Assembly: GCF_000337175.1 (NCBI RefSeq)
Contig: NZ_AOIJ01000086.1
Span: forward strand, 30,882 to 94,881
Length of the DNA: 64,000 bases
Origin: Natrinema gari JCM 14663
GTDB lineage: Archaea > Halobacteriota > Halobacteria > Halobacteriales > Natrialbaceae
Reading direction: 5' to 3'
Position 1 is the first letter of the stretch. Every line of letters starts with the position of its first letter. The translations under genes were made by a program, and so were the position numbers. A model generated the notes under the pieces. It saw nothing but the letters and a program-made list of their open reading frames with translations, made no database searches and had not been told where the DNA came from. This document shows, piece after piece, positions 25,093-33,395 of this stretch.

Positions 25093-25388
25093 ATCGATGC
25101 CGACCGGTTGTCGCCGCGCGCGGACCAAGCCTTAAGCACGTCACATCAGGAGCCACTCGAGACCTGGCGTCGCGAGCACCGCGGTCCCGTCGGCAGGTCG
25201 TCCCTCCCTCGGCCCGCCGATCGACTCGCGCCGCCGAACCCGCCGACGGCTCCCCGATCGACCCCGTTCGACGCGACGGTCGTTCGTTATCGAAAATGGG
25301 GAATGTCGGCGGCACGGACGCAATGGCCGCTGAAACGCGGGTCATGGTTGGCCCCAACGTATATCCCTGTGGTCCCGAGAGTCGAGCC

Positions 25389-27614
25389 ATGAGCATTCGA
25401 GACGACCCCCGGCGCGGGCGTGTCTCGATGGACCCGATTCGCGTCCTCCACGTCGATGCCGACCCGGCGTGGACGACTGCGGTCGCCGACTGCCTCGAGC
25501 GAGCGGCCGTCCCCATCGAGACGCTCAGTGTGGACAGCGCCAGCGACGCGCTCGAGCGGCTCGAGCACGCCGACATCGACTGTCTCGTCTCGGAGTACGA
25601 CCTGCCCGACACGGACGGGCTGTCGTTGTTCGATGCCGTCCGAGCGACCCACGACGCGCTGCCGTTCGTCCTGTGTCCCAGAGCGGGCTCGGAGGCCGTC
25701 GCGAGCGAGGCGATCGGTGCCGGGGTGACGGACTACGTCCCGAAAGGCGAGGGGGCCGCGACGCTTCGGGACCGCCTCGTCGAGGCCGTCAGCACGATCC
25801 GCGACCGCTCACGCCGCGAGCGCCAACTCTGTGCCGTCGAAACCGCACGGGAGGGCATCAGCCTGCTCGACGCTGAGGGGCGGTTTATCTACGTGAACCA
25901 GGCCTACGCCGACCTCTACGGCTACGAGCCGTCGACCCTGATCGGCGAACACTGGGAACGGCTCTACCCCGACGAGGACGTCGAGACCGTCCGCGAAGAG
26001 ATTATTCCGACGGTGCTGTCCGAGGGCGACTGGTTCGGCGAAACGACCGGCCTCCGGGCCGACGGCACCACCTTCGTCGAGGCCCACTCGCTGTCGATGA
26101 CCGGCAACGGCGATCTCATCTGTACGGTCCGGGACGTGACCGACCGCGAGGAACGCAAGCGCAACCTCGAGCGCTACGAGACGATCATCGACGCGCTGGG
26201 CGATCCGGTTTACACGGTCGATTCGGAAGGGCGGTACGCGTTCGTCAACGACGCCTACGCCGCGATGACGGGGTACGAGAAGGACGACATCGTCGGCCGC
26301 CACATCTCGTTTCTCCTCGACGAGCCGTCCGTAGCGCGCGGCGAGGACTGCGTCCGGTCGCTGCTCTCCGACGACACCGACGCCCGCCAGCGGACCTACG
26401 AGATCACCGTCGAAACGAGCGACGGCGAGCGGATTCGCTGTGAGGACAACGTCTCGCTGTTGCCCCTGGCGGACGGCCGCTACCGGGGCGTCGCCGGCGT
26501 CGTTCGCGACATCACCGAGCGCAAGGCCCGCGAACGCGAACTCGAGCGCTACGAGACGATCCTCGAGACGCTGCCGGACGAGGTGTACTCGCTGGACGCC
26601 GCGGGTGTCATTACCGAGATCATCCCCCCGATCAACGACGACGTGTCGACGACGGGCCACCGACCCGAGGAACTGGTCGGCGAGCACGTCTCGGTCATCA
26701 TGGACGCGGACGATATCGACACCGCCGAGTCGGAAATCCGGGCGCTGTTGCACGATGACGACCGCGAGCATGCGTCGTTCGAAATGGAGACGATCGCGAA
26801 AGACGGCGAGCGCCACCCCAACGAGAATCACATCGCGGCCCTGCCGCCGGACGAGGACGGCCGCTTCCGGGGCACCGTCGGCGTCCTGCGCAACATCGCC
26901 GACCGGAAAGCCCGCGAGCGCGAACTCAAAGCGCAGAACGAACGCCTCGACCGGTTCGCCGGCATCGTCTCCCACGACCTCCGGAACCCGCTGAACGTCG
27001 CGCAGGGCCACCTCGAGCGGGTCCGCGAGGCCGGCGACTGCGACGACGGCGATCTCGAAGCCATCGCGTGGGCCCACGATCGGATGGCGGTCCTGATCGA
27101 GAACCTCCTGACGATCGCACGCGAGCGCGATCCCGACCCGGACACCGAACCGGTCGATCTCGCGGCACTCACCGCGGACTGCTGGCGACACGTCGAAACG
27201 GACGACGCCACCGTCGCGATCGAAACGGACGCCGTCGTTCGGGCCGACCGCGCCCGCCTCGCCCAACTCCTCGAGAACCTCGTCAGCAACGCCGTCGAGC
27301 ACGGCTCGACGGACGCCGCCGACCACGACACCGCCGCGATCACGCTCACCGTCGGCGACCTCGACGGGGCGGCCGACGGGTTCTTCGTCGCCGACGACGG
27401 CCCCGGCATCCCGGCCGCCGAGCGCGACAAGATATTCGAAAGCGGCTACTCGAGCGACGGAGCCGGGACCGGACTCGGGCTCGCGATCGTCGAGCGGATC
27501 GCCGACGCCCACGGCTGGACGGTGACGGTTACCGAGGGCGACGACGGCGGGGCGCGGTTCGAACTGACCGGCGTCGAGCTGGTCGACCGGCCGGGACCCG
27601 GCGACGAGGAGTAA
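25389..27614 (+). CDS. Histidine kinase with degenerate receiver and three PAS domains
   Basis: A 741-residue cytoplasmic sensor kinase from ATG 25389 (ATG 25428 is also credible, as 'MDPIRVLHVDADP' starts the receiver). Order: receiver (~15-135), PAS 1 (~145-255), PAS 2 (~265-380), PAS 3 (~390-500), HisKA with phospho-acceptor H529 in 'GIVSHDLRNPLN', and an HATPase domain with N box 'LENLVSNAVEHG' and G boxes 'DDGPGIP' and 'GTGLGLAIVE'. The receiver has Glu (E69, in 'VSEYDLP') where the phosphorylated Asp should be, and an Ala in the acidic pair, while the lysine of 'YVPKG' is kept. It should therefore not accept phosphate normally. No transmembrane segment or cognate regulator is adjacent. 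Confidence 0.93.
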   Translation: MSIRDDPRRGRVSMDPIRVLHVDADPAWTTAVADCLERAAVPIETLSVDSASDALERLEHADIDCLVSEYDLPDTDGLSLFDAVRATHDALPFVLCPRAGSEAVASEAIGAGVTDYVPKGEGAATLRDRLVEAVSTIRDRSRRERQLCAVETAREGISLLDAEGRFIYVNQAYADLYGYEPSTLIGEHWERLYPDEDVETVREEIIPTVLSEGDWFGETTGLRADGTTFVEAHSLSMTGNGDLICTVRDVTDREERKRNLERYETIIDALGDPVYTVDSEGRYAFVNDAYAAMTGYEKDDIVGRHISFLLDEPSVARGEDCVRSLLSDDTDARQRTYEITVETSDGERIRCEDNVSLLPLADGRYRGVAGVVRDITERKARERELERYETILETLPDEVYSLDAAGVITEIIPPINDDVSTTGHRPEELVGEHVSVIMDADDIDTAESEIRALLHDDDREHASFEMETIAKDGERHPNENHIAALPPDEDGRFRGTVGVLRNIADRKARERELKAQNERLDRFAGIVSHDLRNPLNVAQGHLERVREAGDCDDGDLEAIAWAHDRMAVLIENLLTIARERDPDPDTEPVDLAALTADCWRHVETDDATVAIETDAVVRADRARLAQLLENLVSNAVEHGSTDAADHDTAAITLTVGDLDGAADGFFVADDGPGIPAAERDKIFESGYSSDGAGTGLGLAIVERIADAHGWTVTVTEGDDGGARFELTGVELVDRPGPGDEE

Positions 27615-27646
27615 TCCTTTTGCGGGACCCCTACACACGTCCGGGT

Positions 27647-27973
27647 ATGAGCAGCAACTGGCCGGTCGATCCCGACGGCGAGGAGGGCAGCGAGGGGATG
27701 CGCAAGTTCGACATGCGGATCATCGCGGACAAAGTCGACGAGGAGGAGGACTTCCCGATGGACCGCGACGAGTTCGTCGCGGAGTACGGCGACTACCCGA
27801 TCCGGATCAACTACGAGACGGTCGTCCCGATGAGCGATATCTTCGAGTACGTCGAACCCGCGGAGTTCGAGACGCTGCTCGACATGCACAAGGCCGTCGG
27901 CGCTGCCATGCGTGCGGGTGACTTCTGGACGTACCACCCGAAGGGCAGCGACCCCGAGAAGAAACACGCCTGA
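27647..27973 (+). CDS. DUF5785-type haloarchaeal protein
   Basis: A 108-residue acidic soluble protein ('WPVDPDGEEGSEGMRKFDM', 'MDRDEFVAEYGDYPIRINYE') with no cysteines or membrane segment, matching the haloarchaeal DUF5785 family. It starts 33 nt after the kinase gene. The function is unknown. Confidence 0.8.
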   Translation: MSSNWPVDPDGEEGSEGMRKFDMRIIADKVDEEEDFPMDRDEFVAEYGDYPIRINYETVVPMSDIFEYVEPAEFETLLDMHKAVGAAMRAGDFWTYHPKGSDPEKKHA

Positions 27974-28037
27974 GCGCTCCATCACGAATCTGGATTACGT
28001 ATCGCTTATACGACGCCGTTCGAAATGAACGTCCACA

Positions 28038-28808
28038 GTGACTAACACGCAGGTAACGCTCGTTCAGATCGACAACTACGGACCCTGGACCGTGACGCCG
28101 GAACCGCGTCGGGAGGCCGACCTCCAGACCATGCAATCCCGGCTGTTCGCCGAAATCTCGCAGTTCGTCGGCAACCGCGGCGGCTACGCCTTCTTCACGC
28201 GCTTCGACAACATGATCGCGGTGACGAACGGCTGCTCGCTCGAGGACCACGCGCTGTTACAGGAGTCGATCGGCAACCGGTATCCCGTCACGCTCAGTCT
28301 CGGCGTCGCGACGGGGACCAGCCCCGTCCAGGCGCTGGCCGACGCCACGGCCCGCCTGCAGGACGCCGGCAGCGCACAGGACGAGACCCGCCGCGAGTGT
28401 CTCGAAGGGCGAGGCATCGAAGACGGCTACCGGGCCGACGACGACGTCCAGATCGCCCACTTCGACGTGGTCAACGCGACCGGCAACTACACGGACGAAC
28501 TCAACGCCTTCGACACCTTCATCGAGATCGAGCAGGGGTACGCCGAACTCATGCGCCACATGCGCTACACCCACGACAGTCTCTCCTTTTTCGTCGGCGG
28601 CGACAACGTCATCGTCGTCTGTCCCGATCTCGAGGCCGCCGACTACGAGGAGGCCACTGCCCACGTCGAGGACGCCGTCGATGTCGAGATGCAGGTCGGC
28701 GTCGGTCGCGGGGCGAGCGCCCACGAGGCCGGCTTCGCGGCGAAACACGCCCTCGAGACCTGTCGGGCCGACGGCACTCGTGTCGAACTCGAGTGGGAGA
28801 TGGCCTGA
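28038..28808 (+). CDS. arfA: GTP cyclohydrolase III (archaeal, ArfA type)
   Basis: The 256-residue protein matches archaeal GTP cyclohydrolase IIa/III throughout: 'VTLVQIDNYGPWTVTPEPRR' opening, 'GGYAFFTRFDNMIAVTNG', 'NRYPVTLSLGVATGTSP' and a duplicated half with 'LSFFVGGDNVIVVCPD'. The enzyme opens GTP to 2-amino-5-formylamino-6-ribosylaminopyrimidinone 5'-phosphate, the first step to archaeal riboflavin and F420. The start is GTG 28038 (M T N T Q), which gives the family N-terminus. A creatininase-family enzyme that may do the next step lies about 20 kb away at 48828. Confidence 0.95.
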   Translation: MTNTQVTLVQIDNYGPWTVTPEPRREADLQTMQSRLFAEISQFVGNRGGYAFFTRFDNMIAVTNGCSLEDHALLQESIGNRYPVTLSLGVATGTSPVQALADATARLQDAGSAQDETRRECLEGRGIEDGYRADDDVQIAHFDVVNATGNYTDELNAFDTFIEIEQGYAELMRHMRYTHDSLSFFVGGDNVIVVCPDLEAADYEEATAHVEDAVDVEMQVGVGRGASAHEAGFAAKHALETCRADGTRVELEWEMA

Positions 28809-28893
28809 AAACGGTGAATTAGGGAACTTCGCTGCCGGCTTGCTTAAGTGTGACGGGAGTAGCTTTTAGCCCGTTCGTGGGCATCGTTCAGCT

Positions 28894-29502
28894 ATGGAAT
28901 CGGAACTGTCCGTCAGGGATGTCCTGACGTCCGACTACGTCGGCGTCAGCGAGTCCGACACCGTTCGTGAGGTCGTTCGACTCATGCGCGAGGAACGGAC
29001 GAGTTGTGCGCTCGTCGTCCGGGGCGCGGAGCCGGTCGGCATCGTGACCGAGTGGGACGTGCTCGGACTCGTCGCCGACGACCGCGATCCGTCGACGACG
29101 ACCGTCGGCGACGCGATGACGACGCCGGTCATCACGGTCGGTCCCGATCGATCGCTCACCGACGTTGCGACCACGATGGCCCGCCAGAACATCCGCAACG
29201 TCGTCGTCGAAGCCGCCGACGGCATCGTCGGTCTGGTCACCCAGCGCGACGTCATCGCCGCCGCTGGCTCGTTCCAGGCGACGATGACGCCCTCCCGCTC
29301 GAGCGAGCCGCCGGTCGATCGCGACCGCGACGCCGCCGACCCCGCAGCGGCCCGGACGACCGAAGGGGACGATACCCAACTGCTCCCCAACGGTGGCGAC
29401 GAGTACACCACGCAGGGCATCTGCGAGGCCTGCGGCTCGCTCGCCGACGCACTCTGGGATGCCAACGGCCAACTCGTCTGTACGGACTGTCGGACGGTGT
29501 GA
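28894..29502 (+). CDS. CBS-domain pair with C-terminal zinc ribbon
   Basis: A 202-residue protein with two CBS motifs (about residues 7-60 and 70-125; 'VRDVLTSDYVGVSESDTVRE' and 'VGDAMTTPVITVGPDRSLTD'), which usually bind adenine nucleotides. An acidic linker leads to a zinc knuckle of CxxC pairs ('CEACGSLADAL', 'VCTDCRTV'). This arrangement is common in haloarchaea and suggests an energy-sensing regulator. It is monocistronic. Confidence 0.9.
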   Translation: MESELSVRDVLTSDYVGVSESDTVREVVRLMREERTSCALVVRGAEPVGIVTEWDVLGLVADDRDPSTTTVGDAMTTPVITVGPDRSLTDVATTMARQNIRNVVVEAADGIVGLVTQRDVIAAAGSFQATMTPSRSSEPPVDRDRDAADPAAARTTEGDDTQLLPNGGDEYTTQGICEACGSLADALWDANGQLVCTDCRTV

Positions 29503-29603
29503 TCGGCCGTCGGTCCCGTCTCGGCAGGCGTCGTGTCAGCGGCTCCCGATCCGTATCTCTCCGATAGAAAGACCTTTCGGGTGTCGCGGTGGACAGGTCG
29601 ATA

Positions 29604-30827
29604 ATGATCGCGACCCTCGACGACCTGGACGTCGAAGGGACTACCGTCGGTGTTCGCGTCGACGTCAATAGTCCGATCGACGACGATGACACGCTCGCGG
29701 ACGATGCCCGACTGCGCGCACACGTCGATACCCTGTCGGAACTGCTCGAACGCGGCGGTCAGGTCGCCGTCCTCGCCCATCAAGGTCGGCCCGGCGGCGA
29801 CGACTTCGTCTCGCTTGCCTCCCACGCCGACCGCCTCTCGACACTGCTCGACCAGCCCGTCGACTACGTCGATGCGACCTTCTCCGAGGCCGCCCGCGAG
29901 GCCGTCAGGGACCTCTCGAACGGCGGGTGCGTCGTCCTCGAGAACACGCGCTTCTACAGCGAGGAGTACATGGAGTTCGACCCCGAACGAGCCGCCCGAA
30001 CCCACCTCGTCGAGGGGCTCGAGCCCGTCCTTGACGCCTACGTCAACGACGCCTTCGCCGCGGCCCACCGCTCACAGCCCTCCCTCGTCGGGCTCCCGTC
30101 CGTCCTCCCCAGCTACGCCGGCCGCGTGATGGAATCCGAACTCGACGTGTTGGGCTCGATCGAGGAGACCGACACCCCCCGCGTCTACGTCCTCGGCGGC
30201 GCGAAGGTCTCCGACTCGATCGACGTCGCCTGGTCCGTCCTCGAGAAGGGGCTGGCCGATCACGTCCTCACCGCGGGCGTCGTCGGCAACGTCTTTCTCA
30301 TCGCCGACGGCGTCGATCTCGGCGACGCCAGTTCCGATTTCATCTACGACCAGGGCTACTGGGACGAGATCGATCGCGCCGCCGATCTGCTCGACGCGTA
30401 CGGCGACCGGATCGCACTCCCGCGGGACGTCGCCGTCGCCCGGGACGACGACCGCCACGAACTCGGCGTCAACGCCTTGCCCCCCGGCGACGGCGAGGCT
30501 GCAATGGACATCGGCAACTCGACGCTTGACTACTACCGGCGGATACTCTCGGATGCGGAGACCGTCATCCTCAACGGCCCCGCCGGCGTCTTCGAGGACG
30601 AGCGCTTCCAGACGGGCACCCAGGAACTCTACGGTGTCGCGACCGATATCCCGACGAGCATCGTCGGCGGCGGCGATACGGCCGCTGCCCTGCGAACGCT
30701 CGGTGTCGAGGGCTTTTCCCACGTCAGTACCGGCGGCGGTGCTGCGTTGCGGATGCTCACCGCCGAATCGCTTCCCGCCGTGACGGCACTCGAGAATGCA
30801 CCCCAACGACCCGCAGCCGACGATTGA
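29604..30827 (+). CDS. pgk: Phosphoglycerate kinase
   Basis: A 407-residue glycolytic/gluconeogenic enzyme catalysing 1,3-bisphosphoglycerate + ADP to 3-phosphoglycerate + ATP. Family marks are 'GVRVDVNSPI', 'VLAHQGRPGG', 'LENTRFYSEE', 'DAYVNDAFAAAHRSQPS', 'LGGAKVSDSI', 'NGPAGVFEDERF' and the C-terminal 'GGGDTAAAL..STGGGAAL' nucleotide loops. ATG 29604 is chosen over a TTG-type start five codons upstream. Its last 32 nt overlap the start of the GNAT gene in another frame. Confidence 0.96.
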   Translation: MIATLDDLDVEGTTVGVRVDVNSPIDDDDTLADDARLRAHVDTLSELLERGGQVAVLAHQGRPGGDDFVSLASHADRLSTLLDQPVDYVDATFSEAAREAVRDLSNGGCVVLENTRFYSEEYMEFDPERAARTHLVEGLEPVLDAYVNDAFAAAHRSQPSLVGLPSVLPSYAGRVMESELDVLGSIEETDTPRVYVLGGAKVSDSIDVAWSVLEKGLADHVLTAGVVGNVFLIADGVDLGDASSDFIYDQGYWDEIDRAADLLDAYGDRIALPRDVAVARDDDRHELGVNALPPGDGEAAMDIGNSTLDYYRRILSDAETVILNGPAGVFEDERFQTGTQELYGVATDIPTSIVGGGDTAAALRTLGVEGFSHVSTGGGAALRMLTAESLPAVTALENAPQRPAADD

Positions 30828-31311
30828 GCTCGCGTCTCGCGACGACATCGCCCCCCTCACGGACCGCTGGGTCCGCCTCGCGCGCGATCAGCGCCAGTAC
30901 GGGTCGGCGATCCGCGCCGACGCGAACCGCGAGCCCATGCGGGAGACGCTCGGGGCCTATCAGGTCAGCGACGGCCTGTTCGTCGCCCGTCTCGAGGGCT
31001 CAATCGTCGGATTCGCCACGGTCTCGGTCGAACGCGGCTCCCTCGAACTCGACGAGACCCGAGGCATGCTGTCGAATATCTACGTCGACCCCCCCTATCG
31101 GGATCGCGGCATCGGCACGGCGCTGCTCGAGGCCGCCGAGGCGTCGCTGGCCGACCGCGGCGTCGACACGATGCTGCTCGAGGTGATGGCAGCCAACGAG
31201 TCCGCCCGGCGGTTTTACCGTCACAAGGGGTACGACGCACGCCGGGTGACCATGAGCCGGTCGCTCGAGAACCGGGCGGAAAACGATACACATTCAAAGG
31301 AGGACGGCTAA
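30796..31311 (+). CDS. GNAT N-acetyltransferase
   Basis: The 171-residue product has the GNAT core: 'GFATVSVERGSLEL', 'GMLSNIYVDPPYRDRGIGTA' with the acetyl-CoA-binding R-x2-G-x-G loop, and 'NESARRFYRHKGYDARRV'. It starts 32 nt inside pgk, so translation is probably coupled, an unusual partner for a glycolytic gene. The substrate is unknown; small molecule or protein N-acetylation are both possible. tRNA-Thr begins 12 nt after its stop. Confidence 0.92.
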   Translation: MHPNDPQPTIELASRDDIAPLTDRWVRLARDQRQYGSAIRADANREPMRETLGAYQVSDGLFVARLEGSIVGFATVSVERGSLELDETRGMLSNIYVDPPYRDRGIGTALLEAAEASLADRGVDTMLLEVMAANESARRFYRHKGYDARRVTMSRSLENRAENDTHSKEDG

Positions 31312-31323
31312 CCAACGGCCTGC

Positions 31324-31397
31324 GCCAGGGGAGCATGGGCGGTTCATGCACTCGACTTGTAATCGAGACTTCGTGGGTTCAAATCCCACCCCTGGCT
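31324..31397 (+). tRNA. trnT-UGU: tRNA-Thr(UGU)
   Basis: A 74-nt tRNA. The acceptor GCCAGGG pairs with CCCTGGC, the D stem is GCAT/ATGC, the anticodon stem CTCGA/TCGAG holds loop CTTGTAA with anticodon TGT (reads ACA, threonine), and the T arm is GTGGG-TTCAAAT-CCCAC. The discriminator is T. CCA is not encoded. Confidence 0.97.
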
Positions 31398-31770
31398 TGA
31401 ATCCTTAGGTTCAAAGCTTCTACCTGCAGGTATCTGCAACTCCCAACGTTCTGGAGAGAGCAGTAATTCAGCATGAGCACCGCGGCCGATGGGTCCGGCC
31501 CTTCTGCGGAGCACTCGGCGAGACCGAGGACGGCGAGTCCGTCATCGCCCAGTCGAAACACGGTGAGCGAACGGTCTGTGCCAGCTGGACCGCGGATGAC
31601 GAGGGGAGTTGCGTTGTCCGACGACACGTCACAGGTTTGGGAACGCAACTGATTCACCGAACCGAATCCCTCTCGGAGCCGATCCTGACAGCCCGTCTCC
31701 CCGGCCGTAGCTGAGCGAGGAAGCGCCGGTAGCTGCAAAAAGGAGTGAATGCCCCGGGTTCGTGGCCGAA
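31398..31770. other. Gene-free region after tRNA-Thr
   Basis: About 370 nt. A plus-strand frame near 31490-31710 has some protein-like stretches but no start codon and no recognisable family, so it may be a decayed gene. Nothing else is seen. Confidence 0.4.
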
Positions 31771-32115
31771 TTAGACCTTCTCAACCCCGTGTTCAGACTC
31801 CCAGCCGGCTCCCTTGCCGAAATCGAGTTCGACGAACTGCTCGCCCGACGACTCGTAGATGCTGAGCACTTCCGTTTCCCACCCACGGCACGCGTGGGGC
31901 CCGGTCCGACTCCAGTCTCCGTTCGGCGGATCCTCCATCAGCTGATAGCAGTCGTCACAGTCACTACAGGGACTGTACTTGACCGTATCGCCGACGGAGA
32001 GATGGGTCGCCGAAGCGCTTCCGGCTGCCATCGCGACGCCACCGACGCTGGCGAGTCCGATACCGGTTTTTCGAAGGACGCTACGTCGATCAATACCTGA
32101 ACCATTACCTGACAT
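31771..32115 (-). CDS. Small Tat-exported protein
   Basis: A 114-residue protein with a twin-arginine signal ('IDRRSVLRKTGIGLA', R10-R11), an alanine-rich core and an ASA-T cleavage region. The mature ~75 residues hold four cysteines, three of them in 'YSPCSDCDDCYQL', and read 'VGDTVKYSPC...VLSIYESSGEQFVELDFG', reminiscent of a small SH3-like beta barrel. It is secreted and its role is unknown. The upstream region (32116-32250) is AT-rich and contains its promoter. Confidence 0.75.
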   Translation of the reverse strand: MSGNGSGIDRRSVLRKTGIGLASVGGVAMAAGSASATHLSVGDTVKYSPCSDCDDCYQLMEDPPNGDWSRTGPHACRGWETEVLSIYESSGEQFVELDFGKGAGWESEHGVEKV

Positions 32116-32322
32116 ATCTACATCTGATACACATCGACAATAGTAATAAATCTTTACTAGAATTAGCTTTACCTTATATATATTCTCAACTTATTAAAGG
32201 TAGTAAAGTCCACGGTATAGGACCATCTCTCTCGAGTCGCCCCCTCGAAGTGGTGACGCGCCGGCGCGGAGCCACCGGATTGAAACGACCGGTCATCGAA
32301 CGGTCACATACTGACAGCGCCG

Positions 32323-33336
32323 ATGACAGACTCCGACCAGCCGCCACCACCGGACCGCTTGCCCGCTCTGCTCGACGACGAAGACCACAACAAGGTGCTT
32401 GCGGGCCTCGAGCGGATCGACGCGGCAGACGCTGAGGCTCGCAAGCGAGCGTTGCGGGCGGTTCGGACGGATGCCGAAGAGCGTCCAGGCGCGTTCGACG
32501 GACTCGCTGCCCCGCTCGCGACGTTCCTTATCGATGATGACCGCGCGGTCAGATTGACCTGCGCCAAACTGTTCGTCGCCCTCGCAGCGTCGGACCCGAG
32601 TGTCGCCCTGGCTGCTATCGATCCGCTTGCGGAGCGACTGGCGGACGACGAGGAGTTTTACTATGTCCGAGCACGGTGTGCCGAAGCACTCGGCTACGTC
32701 GCGCTCGAGTTCCCCGCGGCGGTCAGCGACCCGGAGATACTGGCGGACCTTCGCATCGGACTGTCGTTCGACGACCCGGCAGTGAAAACGAAACTCGCGA
32801 AGGCGCTGGCGTGCGTGGCGCTCGGAGACTCGAGTCGGCTCCGCCATCGGGTCCCGTCGCTGGCCAAGCAGCTCGATGACGACACTGAACTCGTCCGGTA
32901 TCATCTCTGTACGGCGCTTGTCGCGGTCGGGTGTGAGCATCCTGAGCGGATGTCCGAAGCGGCGAGTGATCTGCGAGAGCGATTGGACGACGAAAGCCCC
33001 TACGTCAGGGGCCGAGCAGCGGAAGGCCTCGCGTTGAGCAGACGGTCGGACGCATCGAGTGAGCCGAGCCTCGACCTCGGCAGGGTCGTCTCCGAGGATG
33101 ACGATCCGCCGGCGTTCCTCACCGACCGTGTGCGGTTCCTCCGAGCGTCGCTGGCGGACGACGAGGAGTCCGAGGGGACACGAACCGGTCTCGGGACTGT
33201 CGAGTCGATCCGGGATGGGCTGGACGACGTCGTCGAGGCGATCACGTCGCCCGACGGTGCCGAATGTCAGCACTGCGGGCTCGATTTGCCCGAGGGCGGT
33301 CCGCCGATGTGTCCGCGCTGTGGCGCGCCACACTGA
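32323..33336 (+). CDS. HEAT-repeat protein with C-terminal zinc ribbon
   Basis: The 337-residue product has repeated two-helix units over residues ~10-225 ('SDPSVALAAIDPLAERLADD', 'LGYVALEFPAAVSDPEILAD', 'LVRYHLCTALVAVG'), typical of HEAT or PBS-lyase-like repeats used for protein binding. The extreme C-terminus is a zinc ribbon, CQHCG near residue 313 and CPRCG near 331. It likely acts as a scaffold or adaptor. It is followed by the iron-controlled lipoprotein but separated from it by that gene's operator. Confidence 0.85.
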   Translation: MTDSDQPPPPDRLPALLDDEDHNKVLAGLERIDAADAEARKRALRAVRTDAEERPGAFDGLAAPLATFLIDDDRAVRLTCAKLFVALAASDPSVALAAIDPLAERLADDEEFYYVRARCAEALGYVALEFPAAVSDPEILADLRIGLSFDDPAVKTKLAKALACVALGDSSRLRHRVPSLAKQLDDDTELVRYHLCTALVAVGCEHPERMSEAASDLRERLDDESPYVRGRAAEGLALSRRSDASSEPSLDLGRVVSEDDDPPAFLTDRVRFLRASLADDEESEGTRTGLGTVESIRDGLDDVVEAITSPDGAECQHCGLDLPEGGPPMCPRCGAPH

Positions 33337-33376
33337 CTGATTTCGGCTGGCCGACTATTCGGAATCGTTTTGTGGT

Positions 33377-33392
33377 TTTAGGCTAGCCTAAA
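33377..33392 (+). promoter_or_regulatory. Iron box: perfect 16-bp palindrome before siderophore-binding gene
   Basis: TTTAGGCTAGCCTAAA is a perfect palindrome ending 3 nt before the ATG at 33396. It matches the TTAGG..CCTAA operators bound by DtxR/SirR/Idr-type iron repressors, including those of haloarchaea. At this position repression in iron-replete cells is expected. Confidence 0.85.
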
Positions 33393-33395
33393 CAC

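Noticed and set aside
24168-25388. Upstream extension of the histidine kinase frame
   Set aside because: The frame is open, but its translation is Arg/Pro-rich and overlaps the membrane protein gene at 23908; homology begins with the receiver at about 25428.
31379-31738. 119-residue minus-strand frame after tRNA-Thr
   Set aside because: It ends inside the tRNA and has mixed composition with no motif.
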